Counted from the first letter of the stretch, positions 1 to 12,454 are shown. The stretch: 64,000 bases of DNA from Agrypnia vestita (GCA_016648135.1 JADDOH010023703.1:248001-312000); one strand, 5' to 3'. The notes: a model not told the origin generated them from the sequence alone. Numbers and translations: made by a program.

Positions 1-1066
1 ATGAGATGGATGTGATATCTTATACCTTGACAAAAAAATTAGATCCGACGATGTTACTAAATGATGTCTTTGAATATTTACATTATTTTCCACATTTTAT
101 TATGGGATATAATATTTAATTATATATAAATACATTTTATACGCATGTAATTATTTTGAAAAAATATACTTTTAATGATAATACTTGATATCTATACTTG
201 TAACAAATAATTCCTCCTCATTTTATGTAGTTTTTATTAATAATGTATTTTTGAAAAATTTCTTACAATATTTTATAATAAATCTAAAGGATTTTCTAAA
301 ATAAATCATAAAACATTAAATAATGTATTTATTTTATCCAATTTACTTTATGTTATAAAAATGCATATACAAAAACATTAACGAAATGATATATTAAAAT
401 GAAAATTATTTATATAAATATATTTAATGTACTACAATATATATAAAAAATACCATTAAAAATATGTGATTGCTAAATAAAAACTAAATCAATTTAGAAG
501 ATAAGAGAAATAAAACTTCAAATTTTTCTTAATAAATATTTAAATGTATAATATAATATAATAATAAAATAATCTTCGTAAATTATTCATACTTTAAACT
601 TTTTATTATTTAATATTTATACTTCTCAAAATTAAAGAATATATTACTAGAGTTCGTTTGTATAATTATATTTAAAGCCATGAAAAAATAATCATTTAAT
701 CTACCATATAATTATATATTGAAACATTTGCAATAATTAAATTTATTTTAATATAAATAAAATAAATATACACAAATATTAAGGATTCCCTTAATGCTTA
801 TTTATAATATACAAAAAATATTTTTTTATTGATATTATAACTACAGCGTAGAAACGATATCTTTTATAGAAGCGAGCGCTCGTGTATACAAGAGGTGTAT
901 TATGAAATAATTTAGTTTTTAAATTATATAAACACAATTTTTATAAACAAGACTTTGGTTACTCTTTGTACACATTTTTCAACCGCAATATTTCAAATAT
1001 TTTTCCCTGATATGCATAATGCTGTTACACAAGTGTTATAATTTTGTTTTAGAAATATGTCACTTA
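1..1066. other. AT-rich DNA, no gene seen
   Basis: This stretch is dominated by A and T with stop codons in all frames. I see no repeat that recurs elsewhere in the window and no coding signal. Confidence 0.6.
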
Positions 1067-1342
1067 TCAATTTATTATTAATTTCGTTGTCTGTCCGTCC
1101 GTCCGTCTGTCTGTATGTCCCCGTAACTTCGTAACGTCAGTAATTTCATTCGAATTCACGGCTAAAAAACGAAATTAAACGGCCGGATATGGGGTTGAAC
1201 CCCGGGCCACTAAACCCGAACCGTCTGTTCAACGTGTGTTGCTACGGTCTCTCAGTGGAGAGCTAAAAAGATGCTATAAATATATACTAGGGATGGAAAG
1301 ACGCGAACCAATGTTCCGTCATTTTTGACGGGTTGCAGCTTA
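1067..1342 (+). mobile_element. Helitron-like non-autonomous element (HeN1 copy)
   Basis: The copy starts with TC followed by an AT-rich TTATTAATTTCGTTG block and a CTGT/CCGT-rich run. It ends in a hairpin (CCGTC-loop-GACGG, 1316-1331) followed by GTTGCAGCT. The same order recurs in at least six other places. A 5' TC and a 3' hairpin just before CTAG are Helitron hallmarks; here the final CTAG has decayed. Read on the minus strand, the interior holds GGTTCAACCCC, a match to a Pol III B box, so a tRNA-derived origin for part of the element is possible. Confidence 0.55.
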
Positions 1343-2060
1343 AGCTGCAGTTTTAAAGTTATAATTGTTAACTTCTTCAAATATTGCAAATTGATTTTGT
1401 GGTAACATATTATATCAATTATATAATTATAATTTATAATTTATAAATTATATCAATTATTATAATTGTTATTTTTTGTGAGACTTCTTTCGCATTATGA
1501 GAACATTATCAATATAAACCCAATATAATTCAATAAATTTATTAATTTTCTTTAAAATTGTTGAAAGAAACGGCATCAAAATTTTAAGTTTTGGTTTTTG
1601 TATTTTGACAGGATTCTAAGAAACAATTTTGTTCAAACACTTATATTTATAATGAAAGGTAATACATATATGTATGAAAGAAGGTAACTTTATAATTTGA
1701 TATAAAGAAGATACAGCCAGCATTATGTAAAAATAATTGTTTTTTTTATTTTATTTAACAATTATGTATTTTCGAATACTAATAATATTCTTAAAATGCG
1801 GGATTTCCAAATTACTGTAAGTATCAGCTGCTTTATAAGATAGTCCCGTTGATGATTTGATTTTATTATAAATTATTTATTATAAACATACCATATTCTT
1901 GGTATGTTTATAATAAAAAATAAATTACGGCAGAATGAAATGCTAAAAACGCATTGTAATACATGCAATTCAACTTATAATAACGCCCTCAAAGTGGAAC
2001 GCGTTTCATAAAAATTAAATAGGTAAAACTGACAAAAAATAAATGTTTTTTCATTTTCAT
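1343..2060. other. AT-rich spacer with one long hairpin
   Basis: No gene is visible. Around 1879-1916 there is a hairpin with a stem of at least 14 bp (ATTATAAACATACC paired with GGTATGTTTATAAT) and an 8-nt loop. It may be a fragment of a small inverted-repeat element. Confidence 0.5.
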
Positions 2061-2061
2061 A

Positions 2062-2345
2062 CCAGTTGTATCCCGACAAAAATGACGGTACTTTTACATG
2101 CCGGTTCCTAAAGAATAAGTATTTACTCGGGTAAAGCCGACACCCATGAAATAGTAATAACGACTTTTACCTAAATATTTGTACATTTTTTTGTATATAT
2201 CCCCTGCCGACAGTTAAAAAATGTACTATTTTAAACACTGGCGATTATGCTGGGCAGAACGTGAGATAGTTTGCGTCTTTGCTAAGTCCTATATGTACCG
2301 TATTTTTGACGGGTAATGCAGACTCGGTGACAGCGATGCCACTGA
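2062..2345 (-). mobile_element. Helitron-like HeN1 copy, 5' truncated
   Basis: On the minus strand this is the HeN1 3' end: the plus strand reads CAGTTGTATCCCGACAAAAA then TGACGG, the decayed form of the terminal hairpin. It shares ATGCCGGTTCCTAAAGAATAAG with the copy at 16.15 kb and GCGTCTTTGCTAAGTCCTAT with the copies at 15.75 and 59.15 kb. The far end with the TTTCGTTG block is missing. Confidence 0.5.
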
Positions 2346-2417
2346 TAGTATGTTACATTATGTAGCGAGATAGTAAATTACACTGTTTGTATATATTCTA
2401 CTCTATATACTGCTACG

Positions 2418-2452
2418 TTCATGGATGTACTCTAAGTATATCCATGAACGAT
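2418..2452. repeat. Short perfect hairpin
   Basis: CGTTCATGGAT and ATCCATGAACG form an 11-bp perfect stem around a 13-nt loop. It has no associated gene and its function is unknown. Confidence 0.5.
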
Positions 2453-3022
2453 ATTTTGTTAAAAGGCTATTTTCAGGACCACACATGGTAGATATTCTGC
2501 AAAATTATTATTGTATAATGCAAATGCAGCAGAAAACATTTCAAATATGAATTTAAAAGGTTTTTGCAGGGACATAAACATAAGATATATAATTAAACAA
2601 TCTTTGTTTTTATAAGCTAGTTCAGAGTTTAATGTATTTTCTAGTAAAATATGAAATAGAATGTAATCAGAAGTAATCTTACTGTAAGCCCATTCAGAAG
2701 AAAACGAATTTAAATTGCCACTTTATTCAGTTCAATTGAGCATGTTTTGTAGAAAGAAACAGTTTCGGCTCAAATTAATCACAAAAATGTAATTTTACTG
2801 CATTTTGTATTTTTGTTATCAAAAAAAAATTGATGAGAATTTTAATCAACAAAGTTTTCCGTTAGCATAACAGCACTTGTGAGAATTTGATAATAATTAT
2901 TATATTAAAATACATAAAAATTGAGAACTTTTAGTACTGAAACGCGGTCAATGAAGAGATTATTTTCATATTATTAGCACTTTCTTTCTATATATTCACG
3001 CGTACTCCAGCTAGGTGAATTA

Positions 3023-3076
3023 TTGAGGAGGCCAAGACCCACCCACCAGTGCCAAGAATGATGATGATGATGACTC
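3023..3076 (+). mobile_element. LINE 3' end with (ATG)n tail
   Basis: The sequence GAGGAGGCCAAGACCCACC then CCAGTGCCAAGA followed by (ATG)n matches the 3' terminus of the LINE at 28.5 kb and the fragment at 31.84 kb, both on the minus strand. There the same bases encode the RT C-terminus ending EEAKTHQGL. The trinucleotide tail is typical of some non-LTR retrotransposon clades. Only the last ~50 bp remain. Confidence 0.65.
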
Positions 3077-3229
3077 TAGCTAGGTACCCTGTACCGTCGG
3101 AAATTCATCCCCTGCACGTGTCTCCGGTACGGTATCGCCGTACGCAAAGCCCTCGCCTTATCTGTTTTATTTTTACATACTGACGTCAGGTTGATCATAT
3201 TTTTTACCTTTCAACACCTGTTGTACGTC

Positions 3230-3883
3230 ATGGATACTTCTGGTGCTACCTCTAATTGTGAGGATCTGGTGTCTAGGCTCCCGTTGGAGTTGGCTTCGAT
3301 TATTTTTAGGTAAGTGGCTTAACTTGTACTTACACTCACTTTTGGCTATTATCTGTGTGGTTTTGTCATTTATATATATTTTGATTTTGATTTTATTGTG
3401 ATATTTTAATTTAGTACGATACTTAGTTATCATTATATTTTATTTTAGTGTAATATTTTATTAAACCATGATATTTTATTTTATTGAGATATTTTTTTTT
3501 CAGAAAACTGAATAACAAGTCGCTGCTCCACGCTTCCGAGGTGAACGAAGCCTGGTTAGTGATAATACAAAGTGACAAATTACTGAGGTCGAAGCTCCTC
3601 AGATACCGTATGGTCACCAAAGAATTTGAGGCTCTCGACGTCCGGAGGCTCGTAAGACGAGAAAAACTAATGCCTCCCAGTCAAACAGCGAACGGAAGAA
3701 CAAAACATTGTAAAATACTGTGAGTCCATACTACAGACGGCACTCTGCAATATTTTGGATCCTGAGAATGATGCTGTATCTCAAAATCTTGACGAAAATA
3801 CTATAGTAAGCGATTTTGATACTTACTGGCAGGCAGAGAGGAGAGAGCGCCGCATTCTTCTTTCCTGTCGCACAAGTTCCTAA
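3230..3883 (+). CDS. F-box-like protein, two exons, frameshift in exon 2
   Basis: This is the only plausible host gene. Exon 1 (3230-3309) starts at ATG and encodes a short leader then LPLELASIIF. It is followed by a strong donor GTAAGT (3310) and a 194-nt intron ending in a T-run and CAG (3501-3503). Exon 2 resumes in phase with RKLNNKSLLHASEVNEAW and then an SDKLLRSKLL-like segment. Joined across the intron this matches the F-box layout (LPxEL, then SLLxAxxVxxxW, then LLR), the Skp1-binding adaptor of SCF ubiquitin ligases. The exon 2 frame stops at 3721-3723. The +1 frame is open from 3671 to a TAA at 3881-3883 and reads like protein (YCESIL, TALCNILDPE, DFDTYW), so a one-base slip near 3671-3685 likely breaks the gene. 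Alternatives are an assembly error, or a donor at 3719 (GTGAGT) with a distant third exon. An AATAAA lies at 4224. I see no substrate-binding domain. Confidence 0.6.
3310..3503 (+). other. Intron of the F-box-like gene
   Basis: The intron has a GTAAGT donor and a polypyrimidine tract TTTTTTTTTCAG acceptor. It is phase 2: AG from exon 1 plus A from exon 2 makes the Arg codon. It interrupts the F-box between IIF and KLNN. A retained intron argues against a processed retrocopy. Confidence 0.6.
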
Positions 3884-5340
3884 TTCGTACATGCAAACTG
3901 TACGATTTTTGAGGCTCCTAACGGGACCATCTTCTAGTATCATCTGTATCATCTGGTCATCTGGTCATCTGGTCAAGCCTGGTTAATCTTCCGGGGTATT
4001 CGTCCTTTCTTTATGGCGCCGTCAATACTTTCAGCGCCTCACCATTTTTTCTTCATTCATTCACTCAACACGCCCAAACTACCTACGCAACCGTTTTTTA
4101 ATGCTATTAACTATGTTTAGATCAGCTTTGCATTCTTTTCATTTCAAAATTTGTTCATTTGTTGTTGATATTGTTATCTAATGAAAAACCCCTAATGTTT
4201 TGCCATAAATAATCAGAATGTTCAATAAATTAACAGACATTTTTTTAGTTTTTATGAATTAGGTATACTGCATAATATCTATATAAATTATTAGAATATA
4301 TAATTGTCAATTGAAAATAAATATTTGTTTTAATTTTACACAAATTTAGTTATTTTGAGAGTTCCATGTTTTAATAGTGTTTAATTAAAATAAATTATAT
4401 AAACAATAATACTTTTTATGAAGAAATATAATTACCTTGTAATACTTAGGTATTATTAATATTACGTTAGTTCCTACCTCATATAAAAATAAAATGATTG
4501 TCTTGTTTAAAGAGTACTACTAGAATTTTGTTTTATTTTGATTTTTCGAAGATGAAACTATCCCAAAATTATGTACAGTATTCAAATTATTTTATTTTAT
4601 AAATATGCGCATAGATAAAAACTAAATTATAATTTCAAAATATCATGTAATATTGTTAATAATATGATGTAATTTTTTTTATGTACATAGCATGAAATTA
4701 ATGTGAGTAAAAAAAAATTAAAAATAGATAGATGTGTAGAATACAAAAAGAAAAATAAATCTCTATAGAATAAAAAATAAGATATAACTTAAAACCACAT
4801 TTAAAAACTTTGTCATAAAAAATATGGGACTTTTATTATTAGTCATTTGTGAATTCGTTTACTAAAAGTGTCTCTTTATGTATAAAATATGAAAAAAAAA
4901 ATTGTATAACATTTTTTCGCACCATTTAATAAAAATAATATTTATGCACTCGATCTTCATGTAATATAATATAAATCCTTAATCTTGTTATAATTTGAAT
5001 TACCAGAATATAAATAAAACCGAGATGTGTATGCATATATATACATGTATACGTATGCATATAGAAGAATTATCGCTGAGTTAATGACACAATAAAAAAT
5101 TGTAAACGTTTATCTTGAAGTACAAAATGTTATTTGCGAAATTAAAATACAGTTCCCATTAGAATCGCCTCAATACGCAGCATATTATAATTATTATTTT
5201 AAATTCGATTATTGAATACTCCTCTCCATTACCGTGATTCATTAGAACGTAAAATATTCTTCATTTGCAAAGCATTATAGACATATTTTCAGACTGCAAA
5301 TCAAAATTATAATAGAACATTTTATTGCAATTGATTATAC
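3884..5340. other. 3' flank of F-box gene and AT-rich spacer
   Basis: The first ~340 bp may be 3' UTR, with a small ATCTGGTC direct repeat near 3950-3975 and AATAAA at 4224-4229. Beyond that is AT-rich DNA with no repeat or coding signal that I can support. Confidence 0.5.
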
Positions 5341-5504
5341 AGGCACATAATTGGTTCCTGAAAATGTGTGCGAATGTTGAATGTTCGAAAGTAGAGGGAA
5401 GTAAAAAAATTAAAATTGTATGTATTTTAAATTATTTATTTATCAAGTAAATATATGATGTTTAAGAGGCGTTAAAGTGGTTTAAGAGACATGTTTAAGT
5501 GGGG

Positions 5505-6483
5505 TTTGCGGGTGTTTCCCTTAAAAAGTTATCAAGGGCTAATTGTTTGCCACTCTTCTTTCTCTTTTCTTCACATAGTATTTTAAAACATGCTATGTCT
5601 TTATTGATCGGCCTACATACTCAAGATATGCGTTCTTCATAGGGATCAGAATCTTCCATAATATTTAAAAAATTGTCAAGATGCATGAAGGCTTCATTCA
5701 TATTTTTCATTGTTAAAGTCTTGATGATTTGATCAGCTTCTTCTTCCTCACATTCATTATATATTTCATTTTCATAGTCCTGTTGCTCAATTAAATATTA
5801 ATAATAATTAAATAATAAATATTAATTTAATTAATAATAAGAGGTTCTGAATCAGATTTTATCATCTCATTAACATCCTCATTAGTAACATCTAAGTTTA
5901 GTTCATTCGTGATAGTTTCTGGAGTTTCATCACAATTTACAAAATTGTTTCCATGAACCTTTCATGGTTGACTCTTTTATGTCGGCCCACGCTATATGTC
6001 TCACGTGTCTCCAATATTGTTTATTGCGTTTCGTACATTGTAGTTCTTCCAGAAATCTTTTAATGTAGGCCCACCTTCCCTGTCAGTTGCCTCGATAGCC
6101 TGAGTCATTATTGACCTCATATAATTATCATAGCTATCACCGTTTGGTCCATAGGCTGTATAAGGCAGATATTATTGGGATGAAGAAACGCAACATTGAT
6201 TTCCGTGTATAAATTCTGTAGAGATTTTGGGTGTCTTGGAGCATTATCTAAGATTAATAATATTTTAAATGGTAAATTATTATCTTTCCTTCCTGCGCAA
6301 AACAAAATCTCTATCCTGGTGAGCTCACAAGCAAAGTGACGGAAGGAAGCAAGATACAAGTGATACCAGGATTCCACTTGCTTGTAAGCGAGCGAGAGGG
6401 GGATATCTTTACCCCACAGCGTGACAATGTGCGAAATAGCGAATTGTGCGAAAGTCGAATGTTCGAATGTCGAGGTCCGCCTG
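5505..6483 (-). pseudogene. Tigger/pogo-type DDE transposase remnant
   Basis: Reading down the minus strand, 6117-6512 contains ILLILDNAPRHP, then FLHPNN and LIQPMDQTVIA. This is the second-Asp block and downstream signature of the DDE1 domain in Tigger/pogo (Tc1/mariner superfamily) transposases. It continues below 6117 with EATDREGGPTLKDFWKNYN, then after stops with an acidic stretch and an NEAFMHLDNFLNI-like C-terminus down to about 5505, in changed frames. Several stops and frame changes make it dead. The upper end reads CAGGCGGACCTCGAC (minus strand) next to TATA, resembling a Tigger terminal repeat beside a TA target. The N-terminal DNA-binding region is absent. Confidence 0.75.
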
Positions 6484-6798
6484 TATATCGTCTCCTTAGA
6501 GGTAAAACTCACTAAGTGACATTAGAGTACTTTTGAGATAATGAGGTTTAAACATTCAAAACGTGATATTAAATAAAGTACAAGTAATTTGTTCTTTATT
6601 TTTTTGCAGTGTTGTAAATAATTTAAGAGTGCATAACATACAATGAAAATATTCAGGATAAATTTTTATTTAGAGAAGGAATATTTACTTTTTGATTTTT
6701 TCCTAGGATAGAGGTTGCAAAAATATGAATGTTGGTATTCATAACTCATTTTTGCTCAAAAGTGCACTTAGTGAGTTTTAACTCTAAAGGGACGATAT
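6484..6798. mobile_element. MITE with ~40-bp terminal inverted repeats
   Basis: The left end (ATATCGTC, CTTAGAG, AAAACTCACTAAGTG) is mirrored at 6755-6798 (CACTTAGTGAGTTTT, CTCTAAAG, GACGATAT). The arms also share CTTTTGAG further in. The element is about 315 bp, non-coding, and abuts the Tigger end directly. Ends beginning ATATCGTC also occur in the MITEs at 36.04 and 48.22 kb. TA-flanked ends suggest Tc1/mariner mobilisation. Confidence 0.7.
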
Positions 6799-9119
6799 GA
6801 TCATTGATGCAACAGATAAAATAACTTCCTTTATGATTATACCTTTTGTTATTTTATAATGTTGCATGATTAGATATTATTTAGATTACATTATTATGTT
6901 ATACTATCGTGGAAAAAATGAATGGGCATGTCATGTCTGTGTCTAAGCTAAACTAAATAAAGTAAAATAAAATATAAAATAAATGTCATTGGTGTAGTGT
7001 AATTATAGAATACATAGGTGTAGTGTAATTGTATCACTAAAATAAATAATATAAAAACCATTGACATTGCATCAATATGATAAATACTAAAGAAACACCT
7101 TTGCCCTGTTGCTAAGGGCATGACTCGAGAATTGTTTTGATGCGGCGGAAACTGCAGATACGAGTGAAGGAAATTAATTGGGTTCTGGTATTGTTCGGGA
7201 ACAACACCTCGGTGTAGACCTTGCGGCTGGACGGACTGCACTGCAGCCCTCACCGAGAGGAGTAATTTGTCTCTTCTGATGATCTTCTCTGAACAATTTT
7301 AATAGTTTAGTTTGTACAACTCCGTGTTTACTTTTAACGAAATTGAAAATAAATTAAATTGTAATAAATGGTATTATTAAGTTCTCCAAGTTTGCGTTAA
7401 GCGTTATTTTAATTATGACCTAACCTAACCTAACCTTAAATTAAGGTCATAACTTAAAATTATATTAAATGTAATAATGTCATGACTTTAATAAAATAAC
7501 AACTGAATAAAAGCACTTTCAAAGTAGATACTTCAGTTAAGGAGGTTTTTCAAGATTTTTTTTTTGTATATTTCGTAAGTTTAGACATACAGAATTATGT
7601 AATAAATAATTTTGGACCCCCCATTTTACCAGCCGATAACTTTTTGAGTTTTGAATTTTTTATTATTTTCTTATTTTTGATGTAATTTTAAAATATAAAT
7701 AAACGAATCATAAAAAAATTTGTACCAAAAATATTATTTGTTTCTTTTTTACAAAGCTCTAAATAACGCCCGAAATTCATGAATAATAGAATACTAGAAT
7801 ACTAGAACACTAGAATACCCCCTTAATCACATATAGAAAACGGAGAATTTCGATAACTAAGCGTAATATAAAATTTATAAACCGGGGAATCATTACTGAT
7901 AAGTGACAAGGGAAAAAATTATCTTATGGGCTTCGTCGAAGCCATCTTACTATCCATAGGGAACAGTAACTAAAATCTTATAAATAAGTCGATTATACGT
8001 GTTGTAACCACTGTTTGATAATGACCTAGCAAGCCGAATCAGCGGTCATATTTAAAATAATGCTTTATATATTATGCAAACTTGCAAAATAACGTTAAAT
8101 TATTTTTTTAATTTTATTAAAGGAATGAATAGTATTTGAAACAATATTCCAACTAATTTGGGTATAATGTTATAGTTATTCATACGACAAATTACATTTT
8201 ATAATAATTTACTTGCCAGTGAAGTGTTTTCAATATATCTACTTTTTCCTTATATGAAAGTTTTAGAACTTTCCACATCAATTTATAAATAAAATATTCT
8301 TAAGGTACAAGTTTTATCTTAATAGAAGGCATTTTTTAAAATAATTACTATACATACCCAATATCTTATTATATATAGCAATAATTGCCTTGAAATGATA
8401 ATATATAAACATCAAAATTAATATCACATTGTATACAAGCGTTTTGTTGCATTATTTGAGCTATAGTTAAAAATCATCGGTGTTTATCATTAATAATTAA
8501 CTTTGTTTTCAAATAATCAGTTTATTGCGATTAATTAGTTTAAATATAACAGATTTGGTTTATTATCATGCGGGACTCACTTGGTTGTTCTAAAAATCAA
8601 AACTCATTCACTTCCAACCTTTAAAGTCACAGTACATTTATGAGAAAAAGTACAATAAACCCAAAATTGATTCTACGAAGAAGAAAATAATATACAATGA
8701 TATTATTGAGTTAACTGATAATGAGAATTTAATCACATTCACATTTTACTTAAGTAACATTCAACTACCATTTGTAAATACCACATAAATTGACAAAACC
8801 TGCACTAATTACTTATCAATAGATCAATAACCAAGAGGTTTTGTATGACTCATGCGAAAAGAATTCTCAATAAATATTTATCTTAGATTTGCACTACCAT
8901 TGGCTCCCATAAAATAAGAAGACAGATTGTAACCGAATGAAATGTGTCTTAATAAAACTATCAGCGGTTCACCTATACACAAATACCATTCGATCGACCA
9001 GTTTAACAGACCATTGTCCAGGTCTGATAATTTACATTTACGTACATAAAACTTAACATAATGTTATAATCCTTTTTTATCTTTATGTTATAAAGCGATA
9101 TAATTTACCCCTGTAATAT
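6799..9119. other. No gene seen; short telomere-like run
   Basis: Mostly AT-rich DNA. At 7419-7436 there are about 3.5 units of CCTAA, the complement of the insect telomeric TTAGG, inside a larger imperfect palindrome (TTATGACC with GGTCATAA). GC is slightly raised at 7120-7260 without a convincing frame. Confidence 0.5.
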
Positions 9120-9450
9120 GTCACTTTGCAAGAACACTATTGAAGGCTCTAGAACAGTCTACACATATCTACAACCATTGCGCATCGGGAGATAAGATAA
9201 ATGCGACTAAGTATTATGTATGGAATGTTCTAGTAAATATTAAATAAAGTGTTTCCAGCGACAAAAAATTGTTTATAGATAAGTGATAGCTTACGAAAAA
9301 AAATACGAAATAGCAATAATGTGATTTAAAGAATAACGTTAAGTTTAAAACGTGTTAAGTGACTTTGTCCATTTAATAATAAATATATCACTAATTAATA
9401 AATCTATTATTAATTTCCAGTGTTTTCATTAGCTTCCTGTAGCCACGACA
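9120..9450 (+). mobile_element. LTR fragment (LTR-A family), 3' part
   Basis: It shares GGAATGTTCTA, TAAATAAAGTGTT, TGTTAAGTGACTT, AATTTCCAG and GCCACGACA in the same order with the LTRs at 24.0-24.5 kb and 42.4-43.0 kb. It ends in GACA as those do. Only the downstream part is recognisable and it has diverged. Confidence 0.55.
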
Positions 9451-11213
9451 ATACAATTATTAATTTAAACACTCATTCTATGGGACACTGTTTCTTCACT
9501 CAAACAATTATGAATACAAGGTTCTGACAATTATTCTCAACAGTGAAAAATAATTCTCAACGAAAACTCTAAAATATCACAGACTGACTGCGTGATTACC
9601 GAACCATTTCATAAAATAATTTGTTTGTCTTCTGGCTTTGAAATAATTGTAAATGTCAAATGGCTGCTGAGATAATTATTATCGTGTTAATGTTGACACA
9701 TGCCAAAATTAAATGTTGAATAACAAGTTTAACAGTTTATATATCTGCGTACTATTCTGACAATATAATGGATATGTAGAAACTAATAATTGGGTGGAGA
9801 TTCAATTGAAAAGAGAGGCGCGTTGTATGATATACGTACATAATATTTATTTCAAAACAAAAGAAAAATATGACAATGCGGAAAAGAAGCAGAATAAAGA
9901 AGAATATTGTTAACGGGTATATTATTACGGAGTATTCTCTATGGAAGTTATTAAATTTTTTATTTAATACACTTAGTAACTGGACATGTATTTTACACAC
10001 TAATTCAATTTAAATTCGTTCTAGAATGTTCGCTCCATTTTTAATCACTCCTGAATAATTGATATCTCATATACTGACGCACGTTACTAAAATCGCTCAG
10101 GTTCGCACTAGAAAACTTCTTGCTTATTGGTAAGTACTTCCTTGATCTACTGTCACTGGAACAACTCACACGTACTGGTGTTTGCTTCACGTGAAAATTT
10201 AAAAAAATATTTATTAACTTAGAGCTTTTTATTTTTGTCTTTAAATATAATTAATAAGTCGCAAATATTCTTTGTAGTTTTAAAAATAAAAATAGATATT
10301 ACACAGGAATAAATATTTTGATCAAAATTCTGAACAAAAAACTTTAATTAATTAAAACAGAAGGCCAAAAAGAGAATATAATTTTAAAAGGATTTAAAAG
10401 GATAATTTTTAAAATAGAAAGACCAAACTCGTTTGTACCCTCTCAAATTGGTTGTGATGGAACTTTAGCATCCCTGCGCGCACAGGTATCCACTTAGCAA
10501 TTGCCTTAATAGCATGCAATATTCATAAGACAATGCACTGCTCATATTAATGACGCGCATATCAACGGAATGTGCATTTACGCTACGTTGCTGATATTTG
10601 TATACAAATTAAAACGGCATTAAGTAGTTTATAAACTGATTATTCATAAACATTTTAATATAAGTATTTGCTGAGGTTCACGCAGTAACTGTTTGCAGAA
10701 ATTTAGAATTTCGTACGAAGCTCAAAACTGTTGATTTAATAAAAAGGCAGGTGTTATACATACGCCCAGGTATTACGTGAAAAACTGACACATGAAAGAC
10801 TGAAAGAACTGACACATTTTGTACAATATTTTCGAATAATCATAAAAAGTTTAATGAATAAGAATATTATTTGTACAATATCAGAAATCAATTAGCCGAT
10901 TGTTTTCTGATATTACCGCAATGACCACTGCCTTACACGCGTATCTCGAAGACAAAGTATAATTTAAAATGCACAGAAATCCACTACTACAATGAATAAA
11001 TCTCGATATAAAGTGATAATAATTTAATATATTTTACATGCATCGGTGAACTATCGTATCAACATAATAGTCTGAGTAATATCGAGGTCTTTTGAATGAT
11101 CCATATGAACCTAAAATCAACTGGGCTATTTCTAGTAGTTTCTACATATTTTCACTGAAAATATGTAGTAACTATTAGAAATATGGAGAAACTAGTATTT
11201 TTAAACTAAGTAA
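9451..11213. other. Unassigned DNA, no gene seen
   Basis: I see no conserved protein signal and no repeat shared with the rest of the window. Short GC-richer patches at 10070-10200 and 10430-10560 look unlike the surrounding AT-rich DNA but hold no open frame. Confidence 0.5.
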
Positions 11214-11650
11214 ACTTTATATTTTTAATTTTTATACTCATGTTTTGGTGCTACTCCTGATACTTTTATATTTTGCTACTTATAACTTATATTGTTTAAT
11301 GTATATTCATTTTAATTTTGTTATATTTTTTATGTAAAAGCCTATACACATTGCTGCTCTTTACTTTATATTTTTAATTTTTATACTCATGTTTTGGTGC
11401 TACTCCTGATACTTTTATATTTTGCTACTTATAATTTATATTGTTTAATGTATATTCATTTTAATTTTGTTATATTTTTTATGTAAAAGCCTATACACAT
11501 TGCTGCTCTTTACTTTATATTTTTAATTTTTATTCTCATGTTTTGGTGCTATACAGATATTTTTTAATGTATGTGCTTTTTGATATTTATATTATATTCT
11601 TTATGTAAAAGCCTATACCTAATGGGCGTAAACAAATAAATACATAAATA
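11214..11650 (+). repeat. 149-bp tandem repeat, ~2.7 copies, poly(A)-like tail
   Basis: A unit starting ACTTTATATTTTTAATTTTT and ending TATACACATTGCTGCTCTTT begins at 11214, 11363 and 11512, exactly 149 bp apart. The first two units are nearly identical. The third is shortened and ends CTAATGGGCGTAAACAAATA then AAT-rich sequence. A duplicated 3' UTR followed by an AATAAATA-type tail suggests a LINE 3' end, but no coding part remains. Confidence 0.7.
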
Positions 11651-11982
11651 AAACTAGTATAACATTCTCGAGGCATAGCGAAATCAACAAAAATGTAACA
11701 CGACGTAGAAGACTACAGAAAAGCGAACTGTGCGGGTGTAGGATAGTCAAAGGTTTTTTGAGAATCGTTTTAATAATTATTTTTGTATAATGCTTAATGG
11801 CTGTACAGTGGACTTATAAGCCTCTCCTCACCGAATAATACCATACTGTAAGAGGGACTGTATCAACGCGTAATACATAATTTTAATAGTATTTTTGTTA
11901 TATTTCGTAGGTTATAAAATAAATATTTATTTATATTTTGTAGAAATAAACTTTGTTTACACCACTGTTTTGATGAAAAAAA

Positions 11983-12022
11983 TTCTACATGTTTCAGAGC
12001 CCATGGCCACTTCCTCAGGATA
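11983..12022 (-). ncRNA. Hammerhead ribozyme motif (PLE)
   Basis: On the minus strand: CTGAGGA, an imperfect stem II around GGCCATGGGC, then GAAAC and the palindromic stem III ACATGT followed by A. The conserved core matches CUGANGA...GAAA. Stem II has mismatches, so activity is uncertain. It lies about 190 nt downstream of the endonuclease fragment at 12213-12454. Confidence 0.6.
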
Positions 12023-12212
12023 ACTATATATATTATACTGTATACTAACAAAATTAAATTTAAAAATCGAAGTATAGATAATTAAAATATTAAAAAGTTT
12101 TATATGGAAAATGAATAATAACAAAGTATTTACTTAACATGAAAATAAATTTAAAATATAGCTATTTGTAAAAAGGACCTGGTTATTTATAATATTCAAT
12201 TTACTATTAATA

Positions 12213-12454
12213 CTTTTTCTTATTTCCAAAACTTCTAATTTATCAAACTGTGATTCTGTTTAATTTGTATGTAAAATTTGTAAACCCTTATTAATATCAA
12301 AAGAATGATCCATAACCAAAATATAGTGAGAAAATTCAGAATAATTATTGCTATTTATAAAAACACCTTAAGTGTTCCTTTACTCTAATTTCGAAATTTC
12401 TACACGTTTTTCCTATATAAAAAAATCAATACAAATCAATTTATGAACACCCGA
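12213..12454 (-). pseudogene. Penelope-like GIY-YIG endonuclease remnant
   Basis: The minus strand encodes SGVHKLICID, then after a frameshift FYIGKTCRNFEIRVKEHLR, then further degraded sequence including DHSFDINKGLQILHTN and LEVLEIRK. GVH...YIG corresponds to the GIY-YIG motif, and the Arg and EH residues match conserved positions of the family. This nuclease domain nicks target DNA for PLE insertion. Frameshifts and stops make it non-functional. Confidence 0.7.
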
